Notes: generated by a model from the sequence alone, not told the origin. A stretch of 64,000 nucleotides of DNA from Telmatactis stephensoni (GCA_029948255.1 JALIZF010001333.1:124001-188000); one strand, 5' to 3'; counted from the first letter of the stretch, positions 45,469 through 59,110 are shown. Made by a program: numbers and translations.

Positions 45469-48400
45469 GCATCAACTTTGTGTTGCCGATGATCAATAAC
45501 CATGGGTCACTACCTTCTTATTATTCTCCTGTAAAAAGACGATTAATTTTCCATGAATATTTGTTACAGTATTCAAATATATCATTTGTTTCGTTTTAGA
45601 GGGCTTTTGTGTGGGACATACATATTTCAACAGAGTTAAGACTTTTTTCTGTCAGTTTTGATTATATAGCCTTGTCTATTCTGAATTATTGAAGCACGCT
45701 GCTGCAATTGTGCAATAGTCGATTGTTTTACTTTTGTTTCTAGTCTAAACAAGATGTATTAAACTGTCACTTTTTAGAGAAAAAAGAAGAATCGAAAAGG
45801 AAGCCGACTACAAGAAACGAAGCAAATGGGGAAAAAATAAATCAAATTAACAATGGTCACAACTGTCGAGATTAAGCCGTCGTCTTTGAAATGATTTACC
45901 GAATCGTAATTTATAGAATGTATGTGACGTTGCGTGGTCCCCATTTCGTTCATGGTAGTCAACGAGTCTCCATAACTTCTTCGATGGTTTTAAAAGATAA
46001 GTGCATGTCCGTCCCTAAACACTGAATGACCATCCGGATAAAATAATTATGCACGTGAGAATTTTCTTTCTTTTTTTCTTCTTCTTCTTTATTTTTTGTT
46101 TTGTTTTGTTTTTTGTTTGTTTGTTTGTTTGTTTGTTGTTGTTGTTGTTTTGTTTTGTTTTTTTGCTTCTGCTTAAACCAGGAAGGTTTTAGCAAATTGT
46201 TGTCACGCAGTATATGTTTGTAAACATATCAAAGGAAAATCGGTTAATACTGATTTTTCTCAAAAAAGTAAAAACGCACATACGTTTGGCTTCACACAGC
46301 ACTCAAAAGCCCAACAATTTAATTGGTTAGTGAAGATAACAGTGACAATGCATAAATGAAATTCAATGATAAGGCAAGATCATTGAGTTTGGGTTGGAAA
46401 AATATCATGATAAATTATTAGTCAATGTGCTGGTTTACTCTGCGAGAAATATGGATATGAATATGTACAATTTGGTTCAATATCCAACTTTTTCCTATAT
46501 TATGATATATACTTTTGACAACAAACGAGAAACAGTACATTTTAAAATAATAATGATTATTTTTTTGTAAGCCCAAAATATATATTCTTTGTGTACATCG
46601 AGTATTCAGAATAATTTTGATGCTAAACTTTTGCTGACCTTTTAGCATCTTCTGCACAACTGAGCAACAGCTTTTCGCTTATAATTACCTCATTTTTTTC
46701 ATATTCCAAAATAAAGTACATGAAGAAGCACATAGATATGACTAAATTATTTTAGTTTACCTCAATCTCAATATATTTAGTGTTTTTCCATTGCTATTCC
46801 ATCTTAAAATTGTATGAACCAAGCGATGTTTTCGAGTTTTACCGATAGTTGTTTTTGAAGTAAAATATACACCTGTATAATCGCTATGGTCTAGTCAAAT
46901 GCAAAGCGGGACAGAGAAACAAACCTTTCAGCTCCTGTTGAGAACATTGTCCGGAAGTTTGTAAGGCAATTAAAATTTTTGACAAACTAGTGATGAATAA
47001 TAATGAGTGAAACTTAAGTACATCTGCCTGGAAAAGGTTATTGGAAAACACTCTGGCCGGAATTGATTAACATCACAATCAGGTCTCTAATTCGTCTACA
47101 AACTTACCATTCTTTTTGGAGAGGCAGTAGGATGCTGAACTAAAGTAGATGTTAAAAAGAATTTAACAGAGCCTAAAGGCTTTACCGACGTGACATAGGA
47201 CGAGCTCTGTGTCTCTCCGGCAGACTGAAAAAGAACACACTTCACTTGGCGAAACTGACGCGGCGTCTCCCGCTTGAAAACTCGATGAAAATGTGTTTTA
47301 ATTTGTACTTAGATGTTAAAAAGCCGGTCCGGCAATGTTTTAGTATCTATTGATAAACAGGAACTAAAGGTGGGTTTAAGCTAATTTTTGTTTCCATAGT
47401 GATCTTGGATTAAACCATATGAATCCTTTACTTTCCTTTATTAGAAAATGTGCTAAGGTAAAGCGTTGTTGTTGTTGGGGTCTTTTTTTATTTTTTCTAC
47501 TCGAAAATACACCAGAAATACAGAAGTCAACAACATAACAATAATAAAAACAAATTATTTATGTAGTCAATATTGTTTGGTGGTCCCTGGTCAATACAAG
47601 ATCTCAATTTAGCACCTGAATATATTTTCGAAATGTATTTTGATAGAGCGATCGCTTGGATGACTAACGCGAACAATTGATTCAAAGCGAGGCTGGAGCT
47701 TTCAAAATAAGGTAAATGTATGGATTTGAAATCCCCAGCCTCAAAAGTATTCTTATGTGGTCAGTCATGCAAAATTCAGCAAAGGTCTATGGTACTGTAC
47801 TGTATTGGAGAAGGAATTTTGTTATTGATCAAGTTGATTCATTTATCTGTGTTTCTTTCTTCATTTTTGATTAATTAGTGCAACGTGCACATGATTTAGG
47901 ACCTGTTTATACTCGCCTATTTCCTTGATGTAATTTACTGTAAACAACTACGCTTTTCCTGAAAGTATTTCGACTTATTTTTTTCATTTTCAGTCACGAC
48001 TCTCTGTTTTCAACTTTGGTCAGTTTATACTCCACTGATCAATATTTTGCTTTGTCAAGAATTTCTCGTCTATAAATGATATATAATCTAATACACTAAG
48101 ATATTTCTGTCTTTCTCGTTTTTCTCGTCTCCGAAACTGTACTTTATCAAATGTTATGTCTAAATCTAACATCTCATGTTTTAACGATAAAAAAGATGTA
48201 GCTATAAGGAAAAGGTTTACGTTATGAATTTCTTACCTTGTTTTTTCCTAAAAGCTTTGAATACAATTAAATCTGCTGTTTTTAGCCTTACAATTAATCT
48301 TTGTGATCATGAATAAACTAAGGTACGTAGCTTTGCCAAAGTTCATTTGAGTGCTTTAACACCCACACAAACTCTTTTCGTGAGCATTTACAGTTTCTGT

Positions 48401-49110
48401 CTGCTTCCTTCCTGCCGCGGTCGAGTATCCCACGTAAAATATCATTTTTTTGTACACCAAGTAGGAAATTTTCCACAGCGAGGCTAGAAAAAAAAGTCTA
48501 GTATTGCATGACAAAACCTATCAACTCAGTTCTAAAAATAACTGCAGAACTGAGATAATTAAAATAGCCCTAATAGAGGCTTTGCAGGGGCAGCCATTGT
48601 GTTGTTCAGCTGAAAAACAAAATTATACATTTTACATTAGGAAATGCGTTCCTCCCGGGAGAGTTTGATCCAACATGGCTGCCTTTGGCACGTGATTGTA
48701 CAGAGGCTCTATAAAAATATCGATCCTAGTTAGCTAATTTTGGAAACATGATGAATACTTTTAATTTACGAACAATTTTAATTAAGGGATTGTATGTAAG
48801 CAGCTTTACTAGGAAATTGAAGGACACTCAAAGATCCAATAATAGCTTAGCCAATTAGTTAGTTGTTTGCTATTGCTCTATGTAGCTGTTTTCGTCTAGA
48901 TTATTTATATTCCTTTCATTGTACTTCATATTTTTGTTAATACAGGACTCGATCGCCTGCATGAAAACCAACAGCGTTATCGAGGACAACATATAGTGTT
49001 TACTTTTCTAACTTTACCAAGATATTGTGCTACTATAAATTACATAACGTCTTCTACTAATATTACATATCTATTTATATACAGCAACTTTCTTCGCTTT
49101 CACTCTACCT
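45469..49110. other. Intergenic, one microsatellite only
   Basis: This is the 5' flank of Kv-B and beyond. A CTT/(TTTTG)n/(GTT)n tract lies at 46070-46163. Near 48660-48690 a CCAACATGGCTGCC motif recalls the CRE/YY1 MITE, but the copy is not clear. No gene was recognised. Confidence 0.45.
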
Positions 49111-49335
49111 ATTTGCACAAACATTGTAAGCTGAGACCGAAAGGGCTCCTGGGTACACTAGTAACATGGATTTTCGTATGTTTTATCTATGAATTTGCTA
49201 CATAATCGTGTTTGGAATACCAAGAATTTGTCTCGATCGCTGTTTGAAACGTCCACGTTCACACGCTTCTTTGAAATTATCTTATCAACAGATTTCCCAG
49301 TGTTCACTTCGGTCTCAGCTTCTATGTTTTGAAGG
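49111..49335. repeat. Dispersed repeat, inverted pieces matching 22-100
   Basis: TATTTGCACAAACATTGTAA, then GCTGAGACCGAAAGGGCTCC at 49129, are the complement of the window's left end. TTCGGTCTCAGCTTCTA at 49308 is in the opposite orientation, so the two pieces form terminal inverted repeats about 140 bp apart. Confidence 0.6.
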
Positions 49336-49719
49336 TGTAAATCCTAGCAGTATATGGCAATGTATATATTCATTCCTTGGCAAGGAATGAACGAAATTAA
49401 GCATGGGATATAGCTTGGCAAAGTATTTTTAAATAGCAAAAAATGAGTAAAAAACTTACAAAATCAAGTATTATATTTCAGTGGCAGAATATGTCTTGAT
49501 ATACGTGTTTCAATGGCTGAATATGTATTGATATATCACCGATGTCATAAAACACTTTGGAAAATAAATATGTACATAAAAACGGCACCTGCTAATATAA
49601 GTGAGATGACCGATATCACTTTCCTAATATATTCGACATTACATATCTATATCTATTCTTGAGGGCCACATGTTTGTTAGTTTTAAAACTATCTAGTGTT
49701 ACCCTCGTTAAATAAAGCC

Positions 49720-49723
<4 letters not shown>

Positions 49724-49772
<49 letters not shown>

Positions 49773-49806
49773 CATCATCATTATTATCATCATTATTATT
49801 ATTATC
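49724..49806. repeat. (ATT)n microsatellite
   Basis: About 27 ATT/ATC trinucleotides. Confidence 0.95.
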
Positions 49807-50138
49807 TAATAACTTAAATGGCCCAAGATTCTTAATGTTTATAAAATTGATCTTCTTTCGTGTTCGTTCGCGTTCATTTCCTTATGTTGATTTTGTAAAC
49901 TTGATAATTGAATGGGTTAATTGCCCTATTTAGTAAAAGTAATAACATGTTTTTGTAAATGTTATTGCCTTCTGTACAAATACCGGTTTGAAAGAAATGA
50001 ATGTATTGAGTAGCCGGCGGCTCTCTTCAATCGCAGCAAGATATATTCTTAGCAAAAACTATATGATTATCTTCATTTTGGTAGAAAAAAATTGTAAAAA
50101 AGATATTTTCTTGCTTACAAACGGAATCTAGCGATAAA

Positions 50139-50444
50139 CTATAATAATAATTAATAATAATCTTCTACAGCAGATCCACGTAGTGGCTATTCTTCTGCTG
50201 GCACTCACACTCACTACCTCTACATTAAATATTTTACATACAACGCTCAACTCACATGTTGATTTTTGCTGAGGGAGGAAAAACCGGAGAATCCGGAAGA
50301 AAAACCCTCGTGGCATGGTAGAGAACAACACATCAAACAAATAACTCAATTCACATATGATCAGATGCTCGAGCCGGGACTCGAACCCGGACCACAGCGG
50401 TGAAAGGCCGGTGCTCTCACCACTCGGCCAACCATGCCACCCTG
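50139..50444 (-). mobile_element. tRNA-derived SINE, copy 3
   Basis: On the minus strand the head GGTGGCATGGTTGGCCGAGT has a B box GGTCCGGGTTCGAGTCCCGG. An anticodon-loop-like CTTTCAC suggests, weakly, a tRNA-Glu origin. The body matches the copy at 42135-42446 (AAAATCAACATGTGAGTTGA). The 3' tail is an ATT microsatellite. Confidence 0.85.
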
Positions 50445-50836
50445 GCTTGAATTAAGGCACGGTTACATAGTGCAGTTTTTGTTTTTTTTTGTTTTTTTTT
50501 TGGAATTCGTCTCGCAAAGGCGTTGTAAAACAAGTCGTACGAACCCGTATCATACCCTTTATCGCGCAAAATTATGTCGAGAAACGATTGTAGCAACATT
50601 TTTTAGCGGTGCGCCTTGTAAAGCTGGTGTTAGACGAGACGACGACTTCGCGTGCAAAGCTGTGCACGAAAGGGTCATGGTATGTAACTAACCACACGCA
50701 AATATTTTTAGCGTAATTTTGGCTTTGACAGCACGTTGACAGTTTTTCAGTTAGATGTCAACTACTCGCTACGCAAAATTTACTATTAAAACCTGCACGT
50801 AAGCCAACCTATTCCGGCTCTAAGTCGTTGTTGCCC

Positions 50837-50972
50837 GTTTTATGTCTTCCACTTGTTCTTCCACTTCTACTTCTACGGGACCCGTAAACGGAACTCAAAC
50901 AGTAACATCAATACTTCTCGACATGCACCAAGGTTTATACATACAATTATTGACAAGTGGAAGACATAAAAC
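50837..50972. mobile_element. 136-bp MITE with 21-bp TIRs
   Basis: GTTTTATGTCTTCCACTTGT at the left is perfectly complemented by ACAAGTGGAAGACATAAAAC at the right. A short frame starting inside the left end is an artefact. Confidence 0.8.
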
Positions 50973-52587
50973 AAAGTTTTTAGATAATATTCTTGGGCTT
51001 GGAAAAGAAAAAGACAAGTGGTATATAACGCTTTCCGAATCATAATCATATATTCCCTACTTTTCGCGTTTTTCTTTTATATCCAGAAATACAGATTAAT
51101 TGTTTTTATAATAAGATTTGTTCAAAAGTGATTCAAATATCCTCGTTCTAACTGATTTAGTTTTGTTAAATCTAGCCTTTTTCAGTGTAGGCAAAATGTA
51201 CACAATAACAAGTATAACTTGAAATATACTGACATTATCCAAAAGGTACTACGGAATATACACGTTATCTGAAAGTTAACAAATGTCGGTCTGAAATATC
51301 TGTTGGGTGTTATGCAATTTAAATCTGCTAAATCATCTATGCATCTATGGCAATTTGTACCTAACCAGATAGAAAAGCAAATTCACCCTAATACAGTTTA
51401 GGACACTTTTGTTCGAAAACTGAATTACGACAATTAGCGTTAGCCTATGCAGAACTAATTCTGAAGAGAACCATTCATTTTAATGTAAGATTAGCGTTAA
51501 TCGCCCTTCGAACAACTGGACTCCAGATATAGAATTGGAAAACCACCTCGGCACATCTCATATTTGGGTATTGGCGGGGTGCTAACCCAGAACGCAAAAA
51601 ACAATTAGGTAGATTGTCGACCAAAATTAACCACCCCAATCTCGTATCGGATGCAGTATAAGCTTCCCAAGAATACAACAAATATATAAGCAAGCAAATT
51701 GTCAAACGGCCCGAACACTCAGATATAGAACTTCAGGTATTTGGGCTGTTATCCAAATATATTGTGGTTCAATTTTAACCTTGGTTTAATTATTATTTCT
51801 CTTTGTTTTATACTCATCGCCATACATTACCCTATACAAAAAGAAAGAATTGAACCAAAGATGAAATTGAACCACAACATTTATACCACCCAAAAAGTCA
51901 GAATCTTTAATCTCATGAAAGACATGATAGAAGCTAGACAAGAAGGTATAAAACCGACAATGCAGTTTCCTTGCTTAACAATTTACCTGATTCTTAACTC
52001 GTCAATGTAGTTTGAAAAGAATTGGACTTACTAAAGGCAAAATGTATAGCGTGCGAAATATCCTGGCAATTAAACAAATCAAATCTACCATAGTGCAACC
52101 ATGCGAGTAATCAATAATTAAATCAAAAGAACGCAACGTTTGATTCTATAACCTGGATCCTTAGCGGATTGCCGAATCTTTCTGCTTCAGCTTCTGGAAA
52201 AGAACCTTTGGCGCGAGTTAAAATCAATGTTAATTTATAAATTTTTGTCGCAAAACAACTTCATTTTTGTAATTATGCATGCAACATGCAAATTGAGCTA
52301 CGAGGACATACCTGCTTTCCGAGAATGATCGGAGGTATTTAGCACCACGCTATAAATCAAGTGACTAAAATCAACTGATCTCGTTCACAACGTCAGTGAA
52401 AACGCAAGCGACCAGTGGACCTGGAAGCTGTCCCCGACTAGTGTACCCTTTCCAACTCCTCATGAAATAAAGTAGTTAATAAGATTTATACCGACGTTCT
52501 AAAATTCATGCTGAGAAATAAGTCACCTTAACCTCTTGAACATCACCCCAAATTACAATAGTGCCATGGTCGATAGTTCGTTAGCAT
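50973..52587. other. Intergenic, no gene called
   Basis: Around 51470-52010 several frames are locally open on both strands, but stops interrupt them and no motif was recognised. It may be an eroded retroelement. Confidence 0.35.
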
Positions 52588-53066
52588 AATAAGCCATTTC
52601 ACGCTTTCGTCCGTCATTTTGAATTGGGGCACACGCGGCAAAATCTATAGAAATCTGGATCAGCTTTGGCTGCCCGTAACTCGGCCCAATTTTAATGGAT
52701 TACAAAATCTAAATTTCATTAATAAACAGATATGCAAATAATTTGTCAGAGCGAAAATAAGACGAAGGTAGGAATTTTGACTACTTTTTATAAGTCAATA
52801 CTCTTTTACGAATGATCTTATATATTTACGCACCGAATGTTTTATTTTGAAAGCAAAAATCTCATTAATTTTCTCGATTTATAATCTTTCAAATTCATCA
52901 TATTTACAGTCATAAATAACTAAATATCTTTTCAAAAAATGTAAGTTTTTGAAAATTCATTAAAATTGAGCCGAATTATGGGAAGTCAAAGTGATCCAGA
53001 TTTCTATAGATTTTGACACGTTTGCCCCAATTCAAAATGGCGGACGAAAACGTGAAGTGGCTTATT
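52588..53066. mobile_element. 479-bp MITE, copy 2 of the 40994-41479 family
   Basis: It has the same TIRs (AATAAGCCATTTCACGCTTT and the complement AACGTGAAGTGGCTTATT) and the same interior order, including TCAAAAAATGTAAGTTTTTG. The two copies are diverged but colinear over their whole length. Confidence 0.9.
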
Positions 53067-54766
53067 GCAATTTGCACCTTGAAAAGTGTAAAAATATAGT
53101 GTATACTTATGTAGTGAGCAGTCATGGATGTCAATTTCGTCTTTGCGCTTAGATATTGACGAAACACTTTTCAGTGACAGTTAGAATTAAATAAAAGCTA
53201 AGTCTTTAATGATAAAGTTAACATTCGCCTATGCAAAGCATCCACAGCTACAACAATTTATGCCATGCCAGTAACCGATTTGTAACGACAAGAACGCGCG
53301 CGTTGGGCTAATACAAAAAGGATTCTTCCAACACTTTTTTAATATGAAAAAATAGCCTTTTGCTTACCTCATGTTTTCCAATGCAGTATTTTGTTTATCT
53401 CGCGAGGTTGATACCAGTGGGTACTAATTGATTATCGTGCTGGGACTCCCGGTCGAATTTAATTTGATCTAGACGAACTTTAATAAAAATTTAGCTATTC
53501 GGCAGCTTAGATATTGGTATAAAAGGCCATATTGTTTTGAGAACAAACAATTTAAGCTCAGTATATATAATTGTCCATCCACAGTAAAAGCGTTTTAACT
53601 TAAAAATAGTTATAAACCAGCTGAAATATTGCTGATAAATTGTTGATATATTAAGTAATTCAGTTTTGCAGCCATTTACTGGTTTAAAATCTGATAAGAA
53701 TAATTATTTTCTAAACAAATGAAACTCGTACCTTTTCATCCATTTACTAGTTCAAGCTCGTACGCCGATTACTCTTAAACTGGCTATGAATTTTTGATTG
53801 ATCAAATACGTTGTCTTTCCCGTACGGTTAAAATCGTAACTTGTAATCATTTACTCGCACGCCAATTATCCTTGCTAAAAACCGAAATATCTGACTAATC
53901 GAATAAATTTTCTATCCTATACAAACAAATAAGACAGATGCATCAGTAAAGCATTACCTTAAGACCATCTATCTTTCAGTGGATCGATCAGTCAAGTGGC
54001 TCACTTTACTCATTTGTTTTATCGTGGATTTTGAACTCTTTTAATTGCTTTCAAGCTTTCAATGAAAAATGAGCAAAGAACTTAAGTAGCACGCTTATAC
54101 TTGACGTACATGAATGTTAATAGAACAAGAGCAAGGTGTTCGGTAATACAATACATTCTTCGCCCTCAAATTAATTATTTATTTTTATGATTATGGACTG
54201 TTAGAATTAAAGACTGACCTAATAAACATCCTATTGAAACAAAAAAATTCGTCGTAGCAACACCAGAAAATAAGTTACTGAAAATAAATGCCGCTCGCCG
54301 TCATTCGTGCAGCCGCCATCTTGGATCGTTTCTGAGTGACGATGGTCGATCTATGGTATTTTGAATATGTTTGAAAAAACGTGTAATTACCTTTACAAAC
54401 CTTGAAATTCATTCGGAGGAATTGCTTGTCAAGCTTTTCATTAGTAAGCTACCAAAAACGCAAACTTAATCAAAAATTTATAACTTTGTCATGTTGTTTA
54501 AATTATTCAAACACCTGAAGCCACATTTCAAAGCCAGCTTATGAATTACTGTACAAACTGAAGAAAAATGCAATGAACCATCAGAATATAAATTGAAAAA
54601 ATAAGAAAAAGCGCCCATGTAGAATTACACGTATATTACACGTATTTACGTATCATAAATAATTGCTAAAGCGTGATGCTCTAACAGCGAGTATTGACGG
54701 CTTGATTTCAGTGAGCTACTTGCCCAGTGTTACAGTAAGTGAACAATCGAATTTCTGTGCAGAACT
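53067..54766. other. Intergenic, nothing recognised
   Basis: One isolated YY1-like GCCGCCATCTTGG occurs at about 54312-54324. No gene was recognised. Confidence 0.4.
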
Positions 54767-54786
54767 CCCCCCCCCCCCCCCCCCCC
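54767..54786. repeat. Poly(C) run of 20
   Basis: Homopolymer C; its length may be a sequencing uncertainty. A similar shorter run is near 4625. Confidence 0.95.
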
Positions 54787-55372
54787 GTGCCCTCTTTACA
54801 ATGTTACTGTGAAAATCCCGACACCTACGACTCGGCAATCAGTTTGAAATACCTTTTATCTAGCAGCAACATTGTACAGGGGGAAGGGGGTCCAATAGCA
54901 CTACGGTCACAAAGTGTACAATTGTAGAAATATCCATTGAATGCACGTCGTGCCAACTAATTTTGGCAAGGATTGTAGCTTCTTTTAATTTGCCAAACGA
55001 ATGGAGTGATTTGATCTGAGAACCGAGAATCGTGTTTTTTTTTAATTCTTATTTACATTGTTTGGGACTGGCTTGTAACGCTCATAAATTAGTATGGAAC
55101 AAATCAACACTTTTCATCGTAAATTAGAATGGTACAAATATGATGAAAATGTGACCTGGTTCATCCTGAGTTAAGGATTAAAGCCGAAACGTATAGAATT
55201 ACATATTTTTATTTATCAAAAACTCTAAGAAAAAATGAAAGAAAGGGAAAAAACAACAACATAAAATAAAGAAAAAAATTAAGCTAATTTAAAAATAAAA
55301 GACAAAAATACTTACACAAGCAAAATGAAACAGAGGTATTTGTACGTTGGCTTGTTTTGTACAGATCGGTTT
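54787..55372. other. Intergenic, nothing recognised
   Basis: No gene or shared repeat was identified. Confidence 0.4.
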
Positions 55373-55514
55373 AAAGGCCCTGGTTATATGAAGGCCGAGT
55401 TCAAGTCTTGGTAGCCAAGATAGCTCTTTTGTTTTTAGTATCCCCCAGGGAAAAGAAAACAAAAGAGTTATCCCTGCTACCAGGGACAACTCGCTTTCAT
55501 ATAAACAGCCCCTT
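55373..55514. mobile_element. MITE family with AGGCCCTG(G/T)TTATA ends, copy 2
   Basis: AAAGGCCCTGGTTATATGAA and its complement TTCATATAAACAG-CCCCTT bound 142 bp. The internal AGAGTTATCCCTGCTACCAG block is inverted relative to 20386-20523. Confidence 0.75.
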
Positions 55515-56104
55515 GAAGGTCAGTGTTTAGTCTCGCCATTCAAATTTTCAAATGCTGAATATTAAATTTGTACAGTTAAAGGGGACACTATATTGGAAGA
55601 ACGACCTCGATGAATTGAATCTATTTTTATAATTAAATCAACTTAATGGTGTTATTTTTTACGAACTAAACACTGGCCAGGTGAGAGATAGTTATCATCG
55701 TAAAAGACTGACCAACAGGAAGACATTGTTCATAATGTGTTTTAAGTGCTAACTCTTTGTTTATACAACATTCTCGGCAGCCTACACTATGCATTACAAT
55801 TATAAGGGCTTATTTGAATACACATTGATAAAAGAAGCCATTTTCGGAATGCACCGTCTTTGTTTTCTTTCACAAAACATCACTCACTCCACTCTGTTTC
55901 CTTACAGCGAGCTTCCTGGCTTCTGTTGGCTTTTATGGTCTTGTTGACGATGCGACATACGATTAACGACATACGACATTTTACAATATATCAGCATATT
56001 TCTAATATACTATAAAGTATACAGAAGCTTATAATAAACTATTCTATTAAAATGACATTCCATCTATCCAGGTTCTGTTTAGTTTCTGTGCAAACAAATA
56101 AGTT
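55515..56104. other. Intergenic, nothing recognised
   Basis: No gene or shared repeat was identified. Confidence 0.4.
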
Positions 56105-57484
56105 AGGGACGGACCATTTGATATTTGTAGGGGGGTGGGTCAATTTTCAGTGTGCTCGAATTTTTTTTCCCGCCCTCCAGTGTTGCACGATATTTTTTTG
56201 CTGTGCCAAGCACTTGCACTATATTTTTTTTTCATTCATTTTTGATAGTTTATATATACAGAACGATTGTCTAATTTTTCATTTATAGTCTATATACGTA
56301 ATGTACAAAGCATAGTTGTGCATTTACTCATTTACTACTATAAACGTGGCATAGTTAGTATATATATCTACATATCTCAACGAAAATGTAGACTAAAGTT
56401 TCATTTGTAAGTTGGTTAACGGAACTCAAGGTATATCTTCCTCTGAAGTATGTAAAACAGTCTCCGTACTGATTGAATCCGTATATTGAGCACTGGAATC
56501 GAAATGGAATTGTTCCATGGGAGTCAGAGTACTGATCGGCAACCAAAAAGTTCGAAGCTTGGTTTTTTGACAGCACTTTAGGGAGGTTTTTTACGTTTGA
56601 TGTAAGCAACCACCCACCCTGAGAAAAATATGTTATATATACTAATGAAAGTGTTGTCGGTAAAGGCAGAGCGCGGAGCGCGAGCCAGTCATCAAACATT
56701 GAGCTACAGGTGATCACGACGACTCACTCCAGCACTTTCCCATAGACGCTGGACGCTTTTGTAATGCCGGACATGAGCATCACCCGAGAAAGACTAACCT
56801 GTTAGTCTAAGATAATTTGACCTACATTGTTGTTTATTTATGTTTAAAATGCGAGCGCGAAGCGCGAGCCGCTCAGTAAAAATTAAAATATAGATAATTA
56901 CAGAGACCACTTCCCTGTGGACATGGGATGCTCTTGCAGTGCATCTTAGCATTAGTAAAGAAAGACTAAAGTAACAAGATGAATTAGCCTATGGTGCTAT
57001 TCATTTCTGTCTATGCGAGCACGAAGCGCGAGCCCCTCGGTAAAAGTTCAGTCGTGTAGATGTTTGTGTAGTCACTACTTTCAAGTGAATATCCTGTGCC
57101 TTTACAATTTTCTTAAGGATCAAATAATTGATCCTTCCACAAAGATTTGTGCTACTTGCTATCCTCAGACTATATGTTACTTATGGCGAGCGCGAAGCGC
57201 GAGCCGCCGCTTGGCAGAAATTGTGCATTGCAAAGGAGTTGAATGTCGGTCTCTCATAATAGTTCACTTCCAACAATATATTTAGATTCCAAGCAGGCGC
57301 TGCCTGGATTCCAAGTAATTTAAAGCTGAATCTTCACGGCACGTCACTGACTTCCATGCTTGCTCGATATTTTTTTAATGGCAGATGAGCTTGCTCGATA
57401 TTTTTTTTAAGGTTCGAGAGCTTGCTCGATATTTTTTTTGGGATTTAACCCACCCCCCCTACAAATATCAAATGGTCCGTCCCT
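56105..57484. mobile_element. 1.38-kb TIR element with four GC-rich palindromes
   Basis: AGGGACGGACCATTTGATAT at the left end is complemented at the right end ATATCAAATGGTCCGTCCCT; the TIRs run on through GGGGGGTGGGT (~37 bp). Inside, GCGAGCGCGAAGCGCGAGC-type motifs lie near 56665, 56851, 57014 and 57186. They head four diverged ~170-bp tandem units that share GAAAGACTAA and CACTTTCC-like blocks. TGCTCGATATTTTTTT is repeated near the right end. No transposase is visible, and a 120-codon frame at 56355-56717 has no recognisable domain. Confidence 0.8.
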
Positions 57485-58804
57485 TACTACGAGTTTGATC
57501 GTTGGGAGTAGCCGTTGTCGCTTCGATTCTTCCGATCCCAAACCTGTGTTCCACCCTGTTTTGATAAACAGACATGTTTTGTCATCAAATTGGAACGTTG
57601 TGACAATGAATTCTAAATTGAAACTGAAGTTCTATTAACCCTACAGTGTTTTCAGACATTTAGATTAAAAATTTTCAATTCAACATATCACAAATCTACT
57701 GATTACAATATGCTATGCAATATTTCAATAGAATTCTAATTTATTCTTCTTTAATTGGGCATCCATAGTTTCTATTAGCCTTTTTAATACAATAGACAAC
57801 TCAGATACGATGCTATTCAGTTTTCATTCAAATTGTAAAACATTTTGGCAGCGACTGAATTCGATCGAATAATCTTTTTTCTTTTAATCCTGGAATTCAT
57901 TCTGATTTTCGAAACTTTTGATTTTCATTCTATAAGTAGTACTCAGCGGTTTCCAACTAGAAATAATCAATGTCTTCTAAAAAGTAGTCTATTTTGTAAT
58001 TGTTCAAATATTTATTGGTTCTAGTATCGCAGAGATGTCATTTGAGACAGTATGGGATTGTATCATTTATTCAAATATGTTTTTGAATTCCAATTTATTA
58101 GTAGTTCGCATTTTATTTTGATCATCTTTGTTATGGCTGTTGGGGGATGTTAGCATATACTTTTACATGAATGTTATGAAACCAAAGCAAACTAAACAGA
58201 TTCATGATCAAGTTCTTAAAATACCATTCAGAATTAAAGTCAAAATGGATTTCAAATCTTACCGATGTTTGATATAGTATAATAACCAATAGGCAGTGTT
58301 ATGACAATCTTTTAAAATTCTTCTATATCCTATCCTTTAATCCTATCCTTTAATTTCTTATGCTATCCAAAAAGCAAACGATCTGATCTGAAGCCTTTTT
58401 CTATTCCTTCACGGTAATTCGATATTCAAAAATGTAGGTAATAGAGTATGACAACCTATCAAAATTATTTTGTTCGAAATGTAACATTAGACTAACGCTC
58501 GATATTTTGTTTTAGTTCATAACACTCTACATACCAAAATTCCGTCGATTTAAATGCAAATAACTGTCGACTGCTATGCAGCTGTACAGTTCTGGTGTAA
58601 AGCATAATTTTGTTATATATATCGAGCTTTTTTAAGTCAATGTTTTCATCAATAATATAATATATATCAAAGAAAGATGACTTGAAGGCACATGCGGTTA
58701 TACTCCATTGTTCCAGTGCATCTCGTATACTTACATTTTGAGAATTCCCACAATTTCGTTCGTTGATCGGTGTCTAAATAAAAGAGCGGTTTGTTTTAAA
58801 CACA
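57485..58804. other. Intergenic, nothing recognised
   Basis: AT-rich, with no gene or repeat identified. Confidence 0.4.
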
Positions 58805-59110
58805 AAATTGAAGCTTTCAAAAGCGTTCGACAGCAATAATGTAAGGTAGTATTCTACAACGCAAATGACTAGGATTGTTGTTACAATATATATGCAGGTG
58901 GTAATCTAATGTCGTTATGATTTACTAACTTTAAATTTTAAATCGTTCCCATTGTCCGCGTGGCACGTGCATTCCATGAGCAGGTTATTTAGCACATTTG
59001 AACCATGGAAATCATCAAGTAGTTTATATTCTAAACAAGAAACCTTTTTTCCATAAAATTGAAGGGTTCAAAAGCGTTCGACAGCGGTAAAGTAATTTCC
59101 ATTCTAAAAA
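58805..59110 (+). repeat. Direct repeat, ~250-bp period
   Basis: AAAATTGAAG--TTCAAAAGCGTTCGACAGC occurs at about 58804 and 59055, each followed by a similar GTAA-TTATTCTA-rich stretch. Similarity outside these blocks is weak. Confidence 0.5.

Noticed and set aside
51470..52010. Retroelement-like coding segment around 51.5-52.0 kb
   Set aside because: Frames are interrupted by stops, and no RT, integrase or nuclease motif could be identified.
56355..56717. 120-codon ORF inside the 1.38-kb TIR element, considered as a transposase
   Set aside because: No DDE/D pattern or DNA-binding motif is visible, and it spans the first tandem unit.
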